Source of the DNA: Dulcicalothrix desertica PCC 7102
GTDB lineage: Bacteria; Cyanobacteriota; Cyanobacteriia; Cyanobacteriales; Nostocaceae
Assembly (NCBI RefSeq): GCF_003991905.1
Contig: NZ_RSCL01000013.1
Coordinates: 164,360 to 228,359 of the forward strand
Direction of reading: 5' to 3'
DNA length: 64,000 nucleotides
Shown: positions 7,932 through 16,824 of the stretch, piece by piece
Numbering within the stretch: position 1 is the first letter of the stretch
Layout of the letters: every line of letters begins with the position of its first letter
Position numbers and translations under genes: made by a program
Notes under the pieces: model-generated
Database searches by the model: none
What the model saw: the letters and a program-made list of their open reading frames with translations, nothing else
Told to the model about the DNA's origin: nothing

Positions 7932-9065
7932 ATGTATCAAATCTTGGTAATCGATGATGACCCTGCGGTGCTGATACTCTTAAAACGAATGTTGGTTAGA
8001 CAAGGTTATGAGGTCATAGCAGCTAGTAATGGCGCAGAGGGAATTGCAATTGCGAATGCTAATCGACCCGCATTGATTATTTGTGATTGGATGATGCCAG
8101 GATTAAGTGGTATAGATGTTTGTCAACATATTAAAGGTTCAACCGCACTATCAACGACGTTTTTTATTTTGCTAACATCTCTTGATTCGGTTGCTGACCG
8201 TGTTAAAGGACTTGATGCTGGCGCCGACGATTATTTATCTAAACCGATTGAGCAAAACGAACTTCAGGCAAGGGTTAGGGCAGGTTTACGACTGCATCAA
8301 CTTAGTCGCGACTTACGAGAGCAGAAACAAAAACTCGAAAACGAACTTACAGAGGCAGCAGAGTATGTTTGTTCGTTATTACCACCGCCAATGCTCGAAC
8401 CATTAGATATTAGCTACCGATTTATTCCTTCGCGCCAACTCGGTGGCGATTGTTTCGATTATTACTGGCTTGACCCTGATTATCTGGCATTATACTTACT
8501 TGATGCTGCTGGACACGGGCTTAAAGCAACTTTACCATCAATCTCTGTGTTAAATTTGTTACGCTCACGTGCGCTACAAAACTTGAATTACTACCAACCA
8601 AGTGAGGTACTCAAAGCGCTAAACGAAACTTTTCAGATGAATTATCAAAACGATAAATATTTTACTATTTGGTATGGCGTATACAACCGAAAACGGCGCC
8701 AGTTAATTTATTCGAGCGCAGGTCATCCACCAGGTGTATTAATATCCGGTAACAACCGTAGCTGTGAAGTCCAGTTATTGAGAACTTCAGGAATGCCAGT
8801 TGGAATGTTTCCGGATGCCAAATACATTGATGGGTTTTGCAGCATAGCGGAATCCAGTAAGCTATACCTGTTTAGTGATGGTGCGTATGAAATTACCAAA
8901 ACTGATGGAAAACTATGGGGTCTGGATGCTTTTATCAAAATGCTGGGTGATTTACATCATCCAATTGACACTCGACTCGACGAGATAATCATACATTTGA
9001 AGACTTTAAACGCTAAAGATGCCTTCGATGACGATTTATCTATACTGCAAGTTCGATTCGATTAA
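7932..9065 (+). CDS. Response regulator with SpoIIE/PP2C-type Ser phosphatase output (RsbU-like)
   Basis: From the ATG at 7932 (the frame extends 12 codons upstream to a TTG) the protein has 377 residues. A receiver domain (1-118) has phospho-acceptor D52 in ICDWMMPG and K104 in LSKP. A coiled linker (LREQKQKLENELTEAAEYV) leads to a PP2C/SpoIIE phosphatase (about 150-377) with metal-binding Asp in GGDCFDYY (D173, D176) and LLDAAGHG (D191), plus LFSDGAYEI and DDDLS near the end. Such proteins dephosphorylate STAS anti-anti-sigma proteins in response to a histidine kinase. A STAS gene lies immediately beyond on the opposite strand and is the likely substrate. Confidence 0.92.
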   Translation: MYQILVIDDDPAVLILLKRMLVRQGYEVIAASNGAEGIAIANANRPALIICDWMMPGLSGIDVCQHIKGSTALSTTFFILLTSLDSVADRVKGLDAGADDYLSKPIEQNELQARVRAGLRLHQLSRDLREQKQKLENELTEAAEYVCSLLPPPMLEPLDISYRFIPSRQLGGDCFDYYWLDPDYLALYLLDAAGHGLKATLPSISVLNLLRSRALQNLNYYQPSEVLKALNETFQMNYQNDKYFTIWYGVYNRKRRQLIYSSAGHPPGVLISGNNRSCEVQLLRTSGMPVGMFPDAKYIDGFCSIAESSKLYLFSDGAYEITKTDGKLWGLDAFIKMLGDLHHPIDTRLDEIIIHLKTLNAKDAFDDDLSILQVRFD

Positions 9066-9395
9066 TCAGGCTCTTAACATCATCGATTTTTCAAATTCTT
9101 CTTGATTGGCAAAAATCTCGAATACTTTATCCATACCCGTTAATTCAAACAGTATCCGAATTTGTTCGTTAATTGAACAAAGTACTAATTTACTGTTAGC
9201 TGCTCTTAATGTCTTAAAAGCTAGAACTAAGGCGCCAAGACCAGAGCTATCCATAAAGGTAACATTTTTTAGGTCAACCAAAACAACTTTAGTGCCGTTT
9301 TCGACAATAGTAGCGATTTCTTGGCGAAATGCTTGCGATTTAGTGGCATCTAAACTTCCACTTGGTTGAAAAATTTTTACTTCTTGAGTCAACAT
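9066..9395 (-). CDS. STAS-domain anti-sigma factor antagonist
   Basis: A 109-residue single STAS domain. The motif NVTFMDSSGLGALV (44-57) contains the phosphorylatable serine (Ser50 or Ser51), as in SpoIIAA/RsbV. KVVLVDLKN and RILFELTGMDKVFEI are also typical. When dephosphorylated by a SpoIIE-type phosphatase such proteins bind an anti-sigma kinase and release its target. Its stop codon directly abuts the stop of the convergent RsbU-like gene, so the pair probably forms one partner-switching module. No RsbW-like kinase is in the window. Confidence 0.92.
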   Translation of the reverse strand: MLTQEVKIFQPSGSLDATKSQAFRQEIATIVENGTKVVLVDLKNVTFMDSSGLGALVLAFKTLRAANSKLVLCSINEQIRILFELTGMDKVFEIFANQEEFEKSMMLRA

Positions 9396-9867
9396 GTTTA
9401 ATGAAATTGCTTCTTTTAACTCGATTTTGACAATGATATGTAAATTAATGATAATTCATTTGAAAAAGTGTTGCAAATTTCTTTCAAAGCACTATTTTCA
9501 TACAAATATTTATAAAATTGAATATTTGCTTATAAATGTAATCCAGCTTACCAACGAGGATTTAACGACATTTTATGGTTGGATGCACCTGATAATCCGG
9601 AGAAGGACATTTAATGTCACAATTGTATTTAATTTTTAATGGACAATCATAAATAAGTAGCTGCAAATTTTACAGGTACCCCATAAATGTGTTGCCCTTG
9701 TTCATGTCGTCAAATCCTGACTGGTAAGGGATAAAGCATACAGTAGTAGCAAAAACTACCAAGTTAATACATGAGAGATTTTCACCTCTAGTAAAGATTG
9801 TTCCCAAATTTTTCGATAAACTAACATTTCTCCAAGAAACCCTAAAGAAACCCGGTTTCTAAGGTTT
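9396..9867. other. Gene-free spacer
   Basis: About 470 AT-rich bases holding the promoter side of the STAS gene. An open frame (9394-9639, +) overlaps the STAS start and has no protein-like features, so it is not called. An intact AGAAACCCGGTTTCT palindrome lies at 9846-9860, just past the end of the HTH/GrpE-like gene and possibly in its transcript. Confidence 0.5.
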
Positions 9868-10524
9868 TTACACAGGACTAACCTTTGCACGGGTTAGCAA
9901 TTTTTCACCTTGACGGTATCCAACATAGCGAATTTTCACTTTTTCACCAGGTTGTGCTGTACCATCAAGCAACTGGTGTAACTGCGGGTCATAAGATACT
10001 TCTTCCCCTACTGATGCAATAGCTTCGACACCCCAGTGTTGCTGTAAACGTTCGAGTGGTTTTTGCACCAAAGGTAAAATATTCGCTGCGGGTAATTGCG
10101 GATTTTCCTGACATGCACGCGCTGCTGTCGGCAACTGAACGAGTAGAGATTCTAATACCTGTAAGCTTTCTTGCTGAAATTCCTGCTTTAATATTTCTTT
10201 CTGCTGTTCAACCTGCTGTTGTAAAAATGAATACTCACGTTCTAATTCCGAAATTCTATTTATTAAATCATTTTCATTATTCTTTGTACTTACGGACGGT
10301 TCAACACTACTTGACTCCGAAAAACCTGTAACCAACTCCGAAACACTAACTTTCAAAGCTTGTGAAAGTTTTGCCAGAACAGAAACTCGTATTTCCTTGA
10401 CTTCACCTCGTCGTAACCGCAAAATTTGCCGCTCCGACACACCAGCATTACGTCCCAACGCTTTCAACGAAGGAATACCAGCTTGTTTGATTAAATCTTG
10501 CAGATGCGGAGTAAAGTCAGACAT
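9868..10524 (-). CDS. HTH (XRE-type) protein with GrpE-like C-terminal domain
   Basis: The ATG at 10524 gives 218 residues (a TTG three codons earlier is possible). Residues 1-65 form a Cro/CI-type helix-turn-helix (GRNAGVSERQILRLRRGEVK). A long coiled coil (about 85-125, ISELEREYSFLQQQVEQQKE) follows. The C-terminus resembles the beta domain of the nucleotide exchange factor GrpE (LERLQQHWGVEAIASVGEEV and PGEKVKIRYVGYRQGEKLL). This fusion is seen in cyanobacteria. It may be a DNA-binding regulator that contacts a DnaK chaperone, but that role is inference. An STRR tract lies directly upstream of the start. Confidence 0.75.
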   Translation of the reverse strand: MSDFTPHLQDLIKQAGIPSLKALGRNAGVSERQILRLRRGEVKEIRVSVLAKLSQALKVSVSELVTGFSESSSVEPSVSTKNNENDLINRISELEREYSFLQQQVEQQKEILKQEFQQESLQVLESLLVQLPTAARACQENPQLPAANILPLVQKPLERLQQHWGVEAIASVGEEVSYDPQLHQLLDGTAQPGEKVKIRYVGYRQGEKLLTRAKVSPV

Positions 10525-10534
10525 TTTAATCAAA

Positions 10535-10607
10535 GTTAGTTGTTAGGAGTTAGTTGTTAGGAGTTAAGAGTTAGGAGTTAGAAGTACTCTTAACTCATAA
10601 CTCAGCA
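10535..10607. repeat. STRR tract (gttaggagtta-type)
   Basis: Degenerate tandem repeats of gttaggagttagt and actcataactcag, the short tandemly repeated heptamer class typical of heterocystous cyanobacteria. It fills the spacer between dps and the HTH gene. Confidence 0.85.
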
Positions 10608-10630
10608 CGAGTGCACGAGCGCACTATGAT

Positions 10631-11116
10631 CTATTCTTCCAGTAAACTCCGCAACATCCAAGCGGTTTTTTCATGAACCTGCATCCGTTGTGTTAGCAAG
10701 TCAGCAGTGGGTTCATCGTTAACTTCTTCAACAGCAGGAAAAATTGAACGTGCTGTTCTGACTACTGCTTCTTGTCCTTCTACAAGCAAACGAATCATTT
10801 CTTTAGCTTTTGGAACTCCTGGTGTTTCTGCTATAGAACTTAAACGAGCATACTCACTATAAGTCCCAGGCGCCGGAAAACCAAGCGCACGAATACGTTC
10901 GGCAATCAAATCAACTGCCAGTGCTAACTCGGTATACTGTGTCTCAAACATTAAATGCAGCGTTTGAAACATTGGCCCCGTTACATTCCAGTGAAAGTTA
11001 TGTGTCTTAAGATATAACGTGTAAGTGTCTGCCAATAAGCGTGATAATCCTTCAGCGATATTTGCACGCTTTGTGTCATCAATACCGATATTTACTGAAT
11101 TTACTTGAGTAGCCAT
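10631..11116 (-). CDS. dps: Dps-family ferritin-like DNA protection protein
   Basis: A 161-residue Dps protein. The signature [15 protein letters not shown] (36-50) supplies ferroxidase His39 and His42, and [14 protein letters not shown] (66-79) supplies the paired acidic ligands D69 and E73. Dps dodecamers oxidise Fe(II) with H2O2, store the iron and protect DNA. The N-terminus is short with few lysines, so DNA binding may be weak. It sits 43 bp downstream of sulfiredoxin in the same direction, forming a probable peroxide-stress operon. The ATG follows AAAGGGT. Confidence 0.95.
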   Translation of the reverse strand: MATQVNSVNIGIDDTKRANIAEGLSRLLADTYTLYLKTHNFHWNVTGPMFQTLHLMFETQYTELALAVDLIAERIRALGFPAPGTYSEYARLSSIAETPGVPKAKEMIRLLVEGQEAVVRTARSIFPAVEEVNDEPTADLLTQRMQVHEKTAWMLRSLLEE

Positions 11117-11159
11117 ACCCTTTTGAATCTCCCTGTTATTTTATAGATAATTTACGAAA

Positions 11160-11423
11160 TTACGCTATGTGCATTTTCAGCACACTACGAGGTGCCTTAC
11201 GAACTCTAGCAAGGATTGTCTCTTTTCCTAAACGCTGGCACGCTTCGTAACGATGACATCCTGAAAAACCATAGTACTCCCCATCAACTTCTAGCACGTC
11301 TATTGGCTCAAGCTGCCCAATTTCACCTATCGATGCCATTAAGGATTTTACTTTCTCTTGGTCGTTCACACGCGGCAACGGGCGCCGAATTTGATTTAAG
11401 GGTATCTCTTGGACTTTTACCAT
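11160..11423 (-). CDS. srxA: Sulfiredoxin
   Basis: An 87-residue ParB/Srx-fold protein. The motif GFSGCHRYEACQRLG contains catalytic Cys56 within the F-S-G-C-H-R box that distinguishes sulfiredoxins from ParB; IRRPLPRVNDQEKV and GQLEPIDVLEV complete the pattern. It reduces cysteine sulfinic acid in 2-Cys peroxiredoxins using ATP and a thiol donor, restoring them after peroxide over-oxidation. It is the upstream gene of the pair with dps. Confidence 0.93.
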   Translation of the reverse strand: MVKVQEIPLNQIRRPLPRVNDQEKVKSLMASIGEIGQLEPIDVLEVDGEYYGFSGCHRYEACQRLGKETILARVRKAPRSVLKMHIA

Positions 11424-11559
11424 GATATTTTTACCACCTAACTTTATTTTTTGTTCCTATCTTTTACTCCTTAAATAAATCATACTCATTATGACTTCGT
11501 TTTGCAACCAATTTGGGAAAAAATCGAAGAAAGTTGTAATGTAATAATTTAGACGTTTG

Positions 11560-13290
11560 ATGCTACAAAGTTACTACAATTACAATATGAATGCATTGGG
11601 TGCTTCTAAGTTTTGGCAAAGCGAAAAAAAGCGGTTTTCTATGAAAAGCATGTGCGGGCGTATGTACTACACGACGCTGACTGTGTTTTGCCTGTTGGGA
11701 TTAACAGGTGCATCAGCGAGTACAAAAGGTGATAAAACAGATGTTGATTTGAAGATTGGGATTGTGCAGCGGTTTGGTGATAGTCCAAAAGATTTGTTAC
11801 AGCTTGAACCAACTAAGGGGGATAAGCTGCTATTGAGTTTTCGGACGAGTAATGGTCAACAGACTGTTAGTACCGATAAACCTGTGCGATTAGAAATTGC
11901 GATGCAGCCACCAGCAAAACCTAGCATTAACGAACGGGTTGTTTTGGGGGTTTTTCGGACTTTTGAGACAGCAGAAGATAATGCCAATAGATGGCGCGAG
12001 TTAGGTATTCAGGTAGAAATAGCCCAGCCAAACCGTTGGCAGGTATGGGCTTCTCGCAAAGTATATAGTACTCCGCTGTTGCGACGGTTATTATTACAGA
12101 GCTTACAAGCGAGCGGTAGAAAGACTCCTTTCATTGATACCGAAGTCATTAAACAGGCGCCAGTTGTAAGTTGGACAGTGGGAGGCAAGCGTTATAACGT
12201 CAATTCGTTGGCTATCGATAGTCAAAAAAGCCGGGTTTTGGTAAACCAAGGTAAGAAACTTGATGATAAAGATGCAAAAACTCCAAATAATCAACAAAAA
12301 AAGGATACTCTCAATCCGAACAAAGCACGTTTATTCCCTGGTAATTTACAGGTACAACCAAATGCTTATGGAACTTACACGCTTGTAAATAACGTTCCAT
12401 TAGAAACATATTTACGTGGAGTAGTACCTTACGAAATTGGTAATAACGCCCCAATGGCAGCACTTGAAGCACAAGCAATCATTGCCCGAACATACGCATT
12501 GCGAAATATACGTAGGTTTGCCGCCGATAATTATCAACTCTGTGCTGATACACACTGTCAAGTTTATTTTGGTTTAAAAGATGTTTCAGCTAGTACAGAC
12601 AAAGCTATCGCTAGTACTAAAGGGATGGTAGTAACGTATAAAAATCAATTAGTAGATGCATTGTATTCAGCTAGCACAGGAGGCGTAACAGCTTCATTTT
12701 CTGATGTTTGGAATGGAGACGACCGTTCGTACTTGCGACCCATATTAGATGCGCCGAACAATATATGGAACTTGACGGGGCAATCGCTGCGTGAGGAGAA
12801 TAATTTAAAAGCGTTTGTCAATAAAGAAGAAGGGTTCAATGAAACTGGCTGGGACTTATTCCGTTGGAGGAGAGAGTCGCGCATTGAGGATATAACTAAG
12901 AGTTTGCAGAAATTTTTGGCGGTTAAAAAGAGTCCATTTGCCAAGCTTAAGGAAGTTCGGGAAATGGAAGTTGTCGAACGTAGTGATAGTGGAAGGATTT
13001 TGAAATTAGAGATAAAAACCGATATTGGTTCGTTTCAATTGACTAAAGACGAAGTTCGTAGTGCATTCGCGGCGCCAATAAGTACACTATTTTACTTAGA
13101 ACCACTCAACAAAGGTGGGTCAGACTTGTGGGGATATGCTTTTGTTGGTGGAGGAATGGGACATGGAGTGGGGTTGAGTCAAGTTGGAGCGCAAAATTTA
13201 GCTAAACTTGGCAGGTCAAGTGCTGATATTCTTCAGTTTTATTACCCAGGCACACAACTTCAAGTTCTCAACGACAAAATCAAAAAATAG
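11560..13290 (+). CDS. SpoIID/LytB-domain exported protein with SPOR-like region
   Basis: From the ATG at 11560 the protein has 576 residues; an ATG at 11641 would place a normal signal peptide (YYTTLTVFCLLGLTGASAS) nearer the N-terminus and may be the real start. Residues about 130-175 (VVLGVFRTFETAEDNANRWR, then WQVWASR) look like a SPOR peptidoglycan-binding module. The C-terminal half is SpoIID: PLETYLRGVVPYEIGN, LEAQAIIARTYALRN, DALYSASTGG and GHGVGLSQVGAQNLA. SpoIID proteins are lytic transglycosylases on denuded glycan, so this is probably a periplasmic cell-wall remodelling enzyme. A bidirectional terminator follows. Confidence 0.9.
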   Translation: MLQSYYNYNMNALGASKFWQSEKKRFSMKSMCGRMYYTTLTVFCLLGLTGASASTKGDKTDVDLKIGIVQRFGDSPKDLLQLEPTKGDKLLLSFRTSNGQQTVSTDKPVRLEIAMQPPAKPSINERVVLGVFRTFETAEDNANRWRELGIQVEIAQPNRWQVWASRKVYSTPLLRRLLLQSLQASGRKTPFIDTEVIKQAPVVSWTVGGKRYNVNSLAIDSQKSRVLVNQGKKLDDKDAKTPNNQQKKDTLNPNKARLFPGNLQVQPNAYGTYTLVNNVPLETYLRGVVPYEIGNNAPMAALEAQAIIARTYALRNIRRFAADNYQLCADTHCQVYFGLKDVSASTDKAIASTKGMVVTYKNQLVDALYSASTGGVTASFSDVWNGDDRSYLRPILDAPNNIWNLTGQSLREENNLKAFVNKEEGFNETGWDLFRWRRESRIEDITKSLQKFLAVKKSPFAKLKEVREMEVVERSDSGRILKLEIKTDIGSFQLTKDEVRSAFAAPISTLFYLEPLNKGGSDLWGYAFVGGGMGHGVGLSQVGAQNLAKLGRSSADILQFYYPGTQLQVLNDKIKK

Positions 13291-13331
13291 CCAATTGTGT
13301 GATATAAAGGCGCCAATAAAAAACAAGCAAA

Positions 13332-13355
13332 AAAAGGGAAAAATGTTTCCCTTTT
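13332..13355. terminator. Bidirectional intrinsic terminator between SpoIID gene and petF
   Basis: A perfect 10-bp stem (aaaagggaaa / tttccctttt) with a 4-base loop, A-rich on one side and T-rich on the other, centred between two convergent genes. It can end transcripts from both sides. Confidence 0.8.
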
Positions 13356-13394
13356 ATGCTATCTATATTTTTCTACTGAATATTCGCGTTTCTA

Positions 13395-13796
<402 letters not shown>

Positions 13797-13965
13797 CTAC
13801 GAGAAAAACAACACTATGTAACCGGAAATTTGACGCGATTAGTAATGAAATTTAGTTACTTCTGACCGATAAGTTTTGTTTATATTATTTACTGATACAA
13901 AGTAAAATCATCAAGTAAATTTATACTCAAGTGATAAATTCATCAACATTATTGGCGTAGTAGTA

Positions 13966-14961
13966 ATGTACGATTTAGGACAGAATCTAACTGGGCGTAT
14001 AAATGTCGGCTTAGTTGGTACAGGATATGCGGCAAAGCTACGGGCAGAAGCATTGCTGCAAGATGAAAGAGCAAATTTAGTCGCAGTTGCAGGCGCCGAA
14101 AAAGCGCGTACCGAAACATTTGCAGCGTCTTATCAAGCGCAAGCAATAGACTCATGGCAGCAACTGGTCGAGTCAACGAGTATAGATTTAATAATTGTAT
14201 CGACGATAAACAGTGAGCATAGCGCAATAGTTCGTGCAGCGTTGGAGTCAGGAAAGCATGTTGTAGTTGAATACCCTTTAACACTCGATGCTATCGAAGC
14301 TACTGAACTTATAGCTTTAGCTTCATACAAAAATTTACTGCTCCACGTTGAGCATATAGAACTTCTGGGTGGTTTACATCAAGCCATTAAACAACACATA
14401 TCAGAAGTTGGGCACGTATTCTATGTTCGTTATAACACTATCAAACCTCAGCATCCTGCCCCACGCAAATGGACTTATAACCATGAGTCGTTTGGGTTTC
14501 CGTTTATGGGCGCCTTATCCAGGCTACATCGCTTTACAGATTTATTTGGCAAAGTGTTAACGGTAAATTGTCATCAGCGCTTCTGGCAAATTGAAGACGA
14601 CTATTTTCAAGGTTGTTTTTGTGTTGCCCAACTTTCGTTTGAAAGCGGACTATTAGGACAAGTTATTTACGCTAAAGGTGAAACTCTTTGGCAAAACGAA
14701 CGTAAATTTGAAATTCACGGTGAACATGGGGGGATAATTTTTAACGAAGATACTGGTCAAATGGTACGTCGTGACGGAACAGTACCTATTGAAACAATCA
14801 ACCGTAAAGGATTATTTACAAAAGATACAAGTATGGTATTAGACCACCTCTTGACAGGCGCCGAACTTTATGTGACTCCAGAACAAAGTTTATATACCAT
14901 GAAAGTTGCCGATGCAGCTTTGCGTTCAGCACAAACAGGTTTAACAATGGTTGTTGATTGA
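13966..14961 (+). CDS. bvdR: Biliverdin reductase (Gfo/Idh/MocA family)
   Basis: A 331-residue NAD(P)-dependent oxidoreductase. The Rossmann start is NVGLVGTGYAAKLRAEALL. LLLHVEHIELLGGLHQAI, VFYVRYNTIKPQHPAPRKWTY taken in parts, FGFPFMGALSR and RFTDLFG match the cyanobacterial BvdR protein (Synechocystis slr1784) as I remember it, with H-V-E-H-I in the active-site region. It reduces biliverdin IXalpha to bilirubin with NADPH; in cyanobacteria the product influences phycobiliprotein synthesis. There is no obvious operon partner. Double-palindrome repeats follow the stop. A generic Gfo/Idh assignment is certain; the biliverdin reductase call is strong but rests on remembered sequence. Confidence 0.82.
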   Translation: MYDLGQNLTGRINVGLVGTGYAAKLRAEALLQDERANLVAVAGAEKARTETFAASYQAQAIDSWQQLVESTSIDLIIVSTINSEHSAIVRAALESGKHVVVEYPLTLDAIEATELIALASYKNLLLHVEHIELLGGLHQAIKQHISEVGHVFYVRYNTIKPQHPAPRKWTYNHESFGFPFMGALSRLHRFTDLFGKVLTVNCHQRFWQIEDDYFQGCFCVAQLSFESGLLGQVIYAKGETLWQNERKFEIHGEHGGIIFNEDTGQMVRRDGTVPIETINRKGLFTKDTSMVLDHLLTGAELYVTPEQSLYTMKVADAALRSAQTGLTMVVD

Positions 14962-14970
14962 ATATCTCAC

Positions 14971-15003
14971 AGAAACCTGGTTTCTTCAAAAAACCAGGTT
15001 TCT
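14971..15003. repeat. Double palindrome with short spacer
   Basis: agaaacctggtttct (14971-14985) and aaaaccaggtttct (14990-15003) are separated by four bases. Together they form one long hairpin between the convergent bvdR and 15012 genes, so it may act as a terminator. Confidence 0.65.
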
Positions 15004-15011
15004 TAATTTTT

Positions 15012-15317
15012 TTATTTCTTACGAGCATTAGTAACAACCAATTCAAATTCCCAACCGGGGATTTCTTTAACAGATTCACTAATTTTAAGCAAAGAAAGTG
15101 AGCCATTAAGACTCAAACTTTCGCGTGAACGTACATTAGCAGCTACTACTTTCTCACCATTTTTAGCTATCAAATCAAGCGAACAATCAGCTAATTTAGG
15201 TGGTAATTTATCAGCAGAAGGGTAGACGCAAACTGAGTAACCTTGTTCACGGTACTCGCGTGCTAATTTTAACACTCGTTTGTGTTCAAGATTATTTTGA
15301 TGGATAGAAGTATTCAT
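15012..15317 (-). CDS. REase_AHJR-like nuclease-fold protein, catalytic residues altered
   Basis: The start MNTSIHQNNLEHKRV at 15317 gives 101 residues; a GTG at 15362 is an alternative. The pattern GYSVCVYPSADKLPP, then LDLIAKNGEKVVAANVRSR, then IPGWEFELVVTN, matches a small cyanobacterial restriction-endonuclease-like family (AHJR-like) whose active members read PDLIA...VVVEVKSR. Here Asp48 is kept, but the E and K of the E-x-K pair are Asn61 and Arg63, so metal-dependent cleavage is unlikely. It lies 88 bp downstream of a RusA-like gene on the same strand (43 bp if the GTG start is used). Confidence 0.6.
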   Translation of the reverse strand: MNTSIHQNNLEHKRVLKLAREYREQGYSVCVYPSADKLPPKLADCSLDLIAKNGEKVVAANVRSRESLSLNGSLSLLKISESVKEIPGWEFELVVTNARKK

Positions 15318-15405
15318 ACGAGTATAAAAAAGTTCACTTGCTATAAGGTATTGTAACAGCACTAAAAAAATAGCTTCGTATGAACTAATACATCCTAATT
15401 TTCGT

Positions 15406-15828
15406 TTAAGCAGCTAAATCTTTAGGGTCAGGCGCCATATCAATAACAATATGCAAAAATTCTTGACCCTGACAAAATGCTTCAGCAAGAACAGTAGATA
15501 AACCACGAACCCGAAAAGAACCATTAAGATTACGTCTTCTGCTCACAAAATCTGTGATTTGGTAATCATCTACATAAATAACACCATTCAACGCATCTCT
15601 TACTGGCTTAACAATATTATCGCTGTCTGGAACCGCTGACTCATCTCCATAAGGAGCATCATAATAGTGAGTAATTGTTACTTGTATATAATCACCCAAA
15701 GGCGCCTGACTACCCCAAAGACCAACAGATGCCGAACGAACCTTCTGTTTCCAAGTTTGTAAACGTTTACGTTCTTTTGTTTGATAAGAAACTGGTTTAC
15801 CAATGACAACAAATTCAAATGGTAGCAT
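15406..15828 (-). CDS. RusA-family Holliday junction resolvase-like protein
   Basis: A 140-residue RusA-fold protein. VPDSDNIVKPVRDALNGVIY (66-85) followed by VDDYQITDFVSRRR contains the conserved D70, N71, K74 and D78, then D87 and D88, the acidic metal site of RusA. E. coli RusA (120 residues, prophage-encoded) cuts four-way junctions. Here no phage genes are nearby, so it seems a resident chromosomal gene. The N-terminal GKPVSYQTKERKRLQTWK is basic and fits DNA binding. The next gene downstream is a nuclease-fold protein with altered catalytic residues, which may be a functional partner. Confidence 0.85.
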   Translation of the reverse strand: MLPFEFVVIGKPVSYQTKERKRLQTWKQKVRSASVGLWGSQAPLGDYIQVTITHYYDAPYGDESAVPDSDNIVKPVRDALNGVIYVDDYQITDFVSRRRNLNGSFRVRGLSTVLAEAFCQGQEFLHIVIDMAPDPKDLAA

Positions 15829-15982
15829 TGGGTTCTTTAAGTAGTTTGTAATAAAAGTGACACTTTCTCATACGTCTATACTTAAAGATTAGCATATTTC
15901 CAATAGTCATTATAAAAAAGTGCAAGTATTAAAAAGAGAAAATACTAAAAGATACAAATTTTATAAATTATTTAAACTAAAA

Positions 15983-16010
15983 GTAGAGACGTTACATGTA
16001 ACGTCTCTAC
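15983..16010. repeat. Perfect 28-bp palindrome (GTAGAGACG family)
   Basis: gtagagacgttaca followed by its exact complement, with no loop. It is one of at least four related copies in the window (also 23914-23937, 27764-27791, 55719-55746), all intergenic. Confidence 0.8.
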
Positions 16011-16045
16011 AACCAAAACGGGTAATTAACCTATAATGACAATTA

Positions 16046-16573
16046 TTAAGGTAAACGAATATCAATAACAGTGGCATTAAAATTGTAATTAAAGCCCTCT
16101 AATTCAAAAGGCATACCGATTTTAACTTTACTATTACCAAGTACGGGTCCGCCATCGGTTAAATTAGCTTTACCCTCTAGGGTTAAAAGCATATCGGTGC
16201 TAAAGTTATTTTTTCTGGGGTCGGGTAATTCTTTGAGTGAACCATCAGGTTGGGGAACGCTGAGAGTCCGAGGTAGTTCTTGTACGGACTTAATAGCAAT
16301 TTCGCCATAGGGTTGGTTACGGATAATGACTTTAGTTTTACCACCTTTGCGAAAATCTTTGTCAACTAAGCGCTGTGGGTCGCGAACATTTAACCCTCGT
16401 ACAACTAAGTCAACTTCGATAGGTACAGTTTTGCTGTTGACCTGGGCAACCGAACCTGTGGTACCCGGAAAGAAAAATATACTAATAACCACTAATAAAA
16501 TAACGAAGATGGCGCCGACATCAAGAAGGTTGAATTTGCCGAACAAGCGGCCTTTAGAATCTAAAATAGCCAT
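16046..16573 (-). CDS. DUF4330 family membrane-anchored protein
   Basis: The start at 16573 (MAILDSKGRLFGKFNLLDVG) follows AAAGGAAG and gives 175 residues. One transmembrane helix (residues about 18-36, GAIFVILLVVISIFFFPG) precedes a soluble beta-rich region (PIEVDLVVRGLNVRDPQRLV, then KVIIRNQPYGEIAIKSV, and DMLLTLEGKANLTDGGPVLG). This is the DUF4330 pattern, conserved in cyanobacteria and some bacteria and of unknown function; it is probably anchored with the beta domain outside the cytoplasm. Confidence 0.85.
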   Translation of the reverse strand: MAILDSKGRLFGKFNLLDVGAIFVILLVVISIFFFPGTTGSVAQVNSKTVPIEVDLVVRGLNVRDPQRLVDKDFRKGGKTKVIIRNQPYGEIAIKSVQELPRTLSVPQPDGSLKELPDPRKNNFSTDMLLTLEGKANLTDGGPVLGNSKVKIGMPFELEGFNYNFNATVIDIRLP

Positions 16574-16658
16574 AAAAACTTCCTTTGAGAACGAGTAATC
16601 GATAATCGTGCGAAACAAAAATATTCAGTTCTTTTAAGTCATGCGAAAGTGTATCACA

Positions 16659-16724
16659 AGAAACCTGGTTTCTTGATTGAAATATTGTAATAAAAACGAC
16701 ATGTTACATAGAAACCAGGTTTCT
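16659..16724 (+). repeat. Double-palindrome repeat unit, copy 3
   Basis: agaaacctggtttct (16659-16673) and agaaaccaggtttct (16710-16724) around a spacer with gaaatattgtaataaaaac. Both palindromes and the spacer core agree closely with the unit at 6975-7041. Confidence 0.8.
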
Positions 16725-16824
16725 GGGTTTCTTTGAGTAATGTTAAACTCTATAGCCTGCATTTCGTCAAGGTCATTAAGATACGAGCGCGAATATTCTT
16801 TTAATCGGTAGTAGCAACATACGT

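Noticed and set aside
9394-9639. 81-codon plus-strand frame next to the STAS gene
   Set aside because: It overlaps the STAS start region, has no ribosome site, and its composition looks like translated AT-rich spacer.
15406-15828. Prophage remnant suggested by RusA
   Set aside because: Neighbouring genes are ordinary chromosomal ones (bvdR, DUF4330), with no integrase, capsid or lysis genes.
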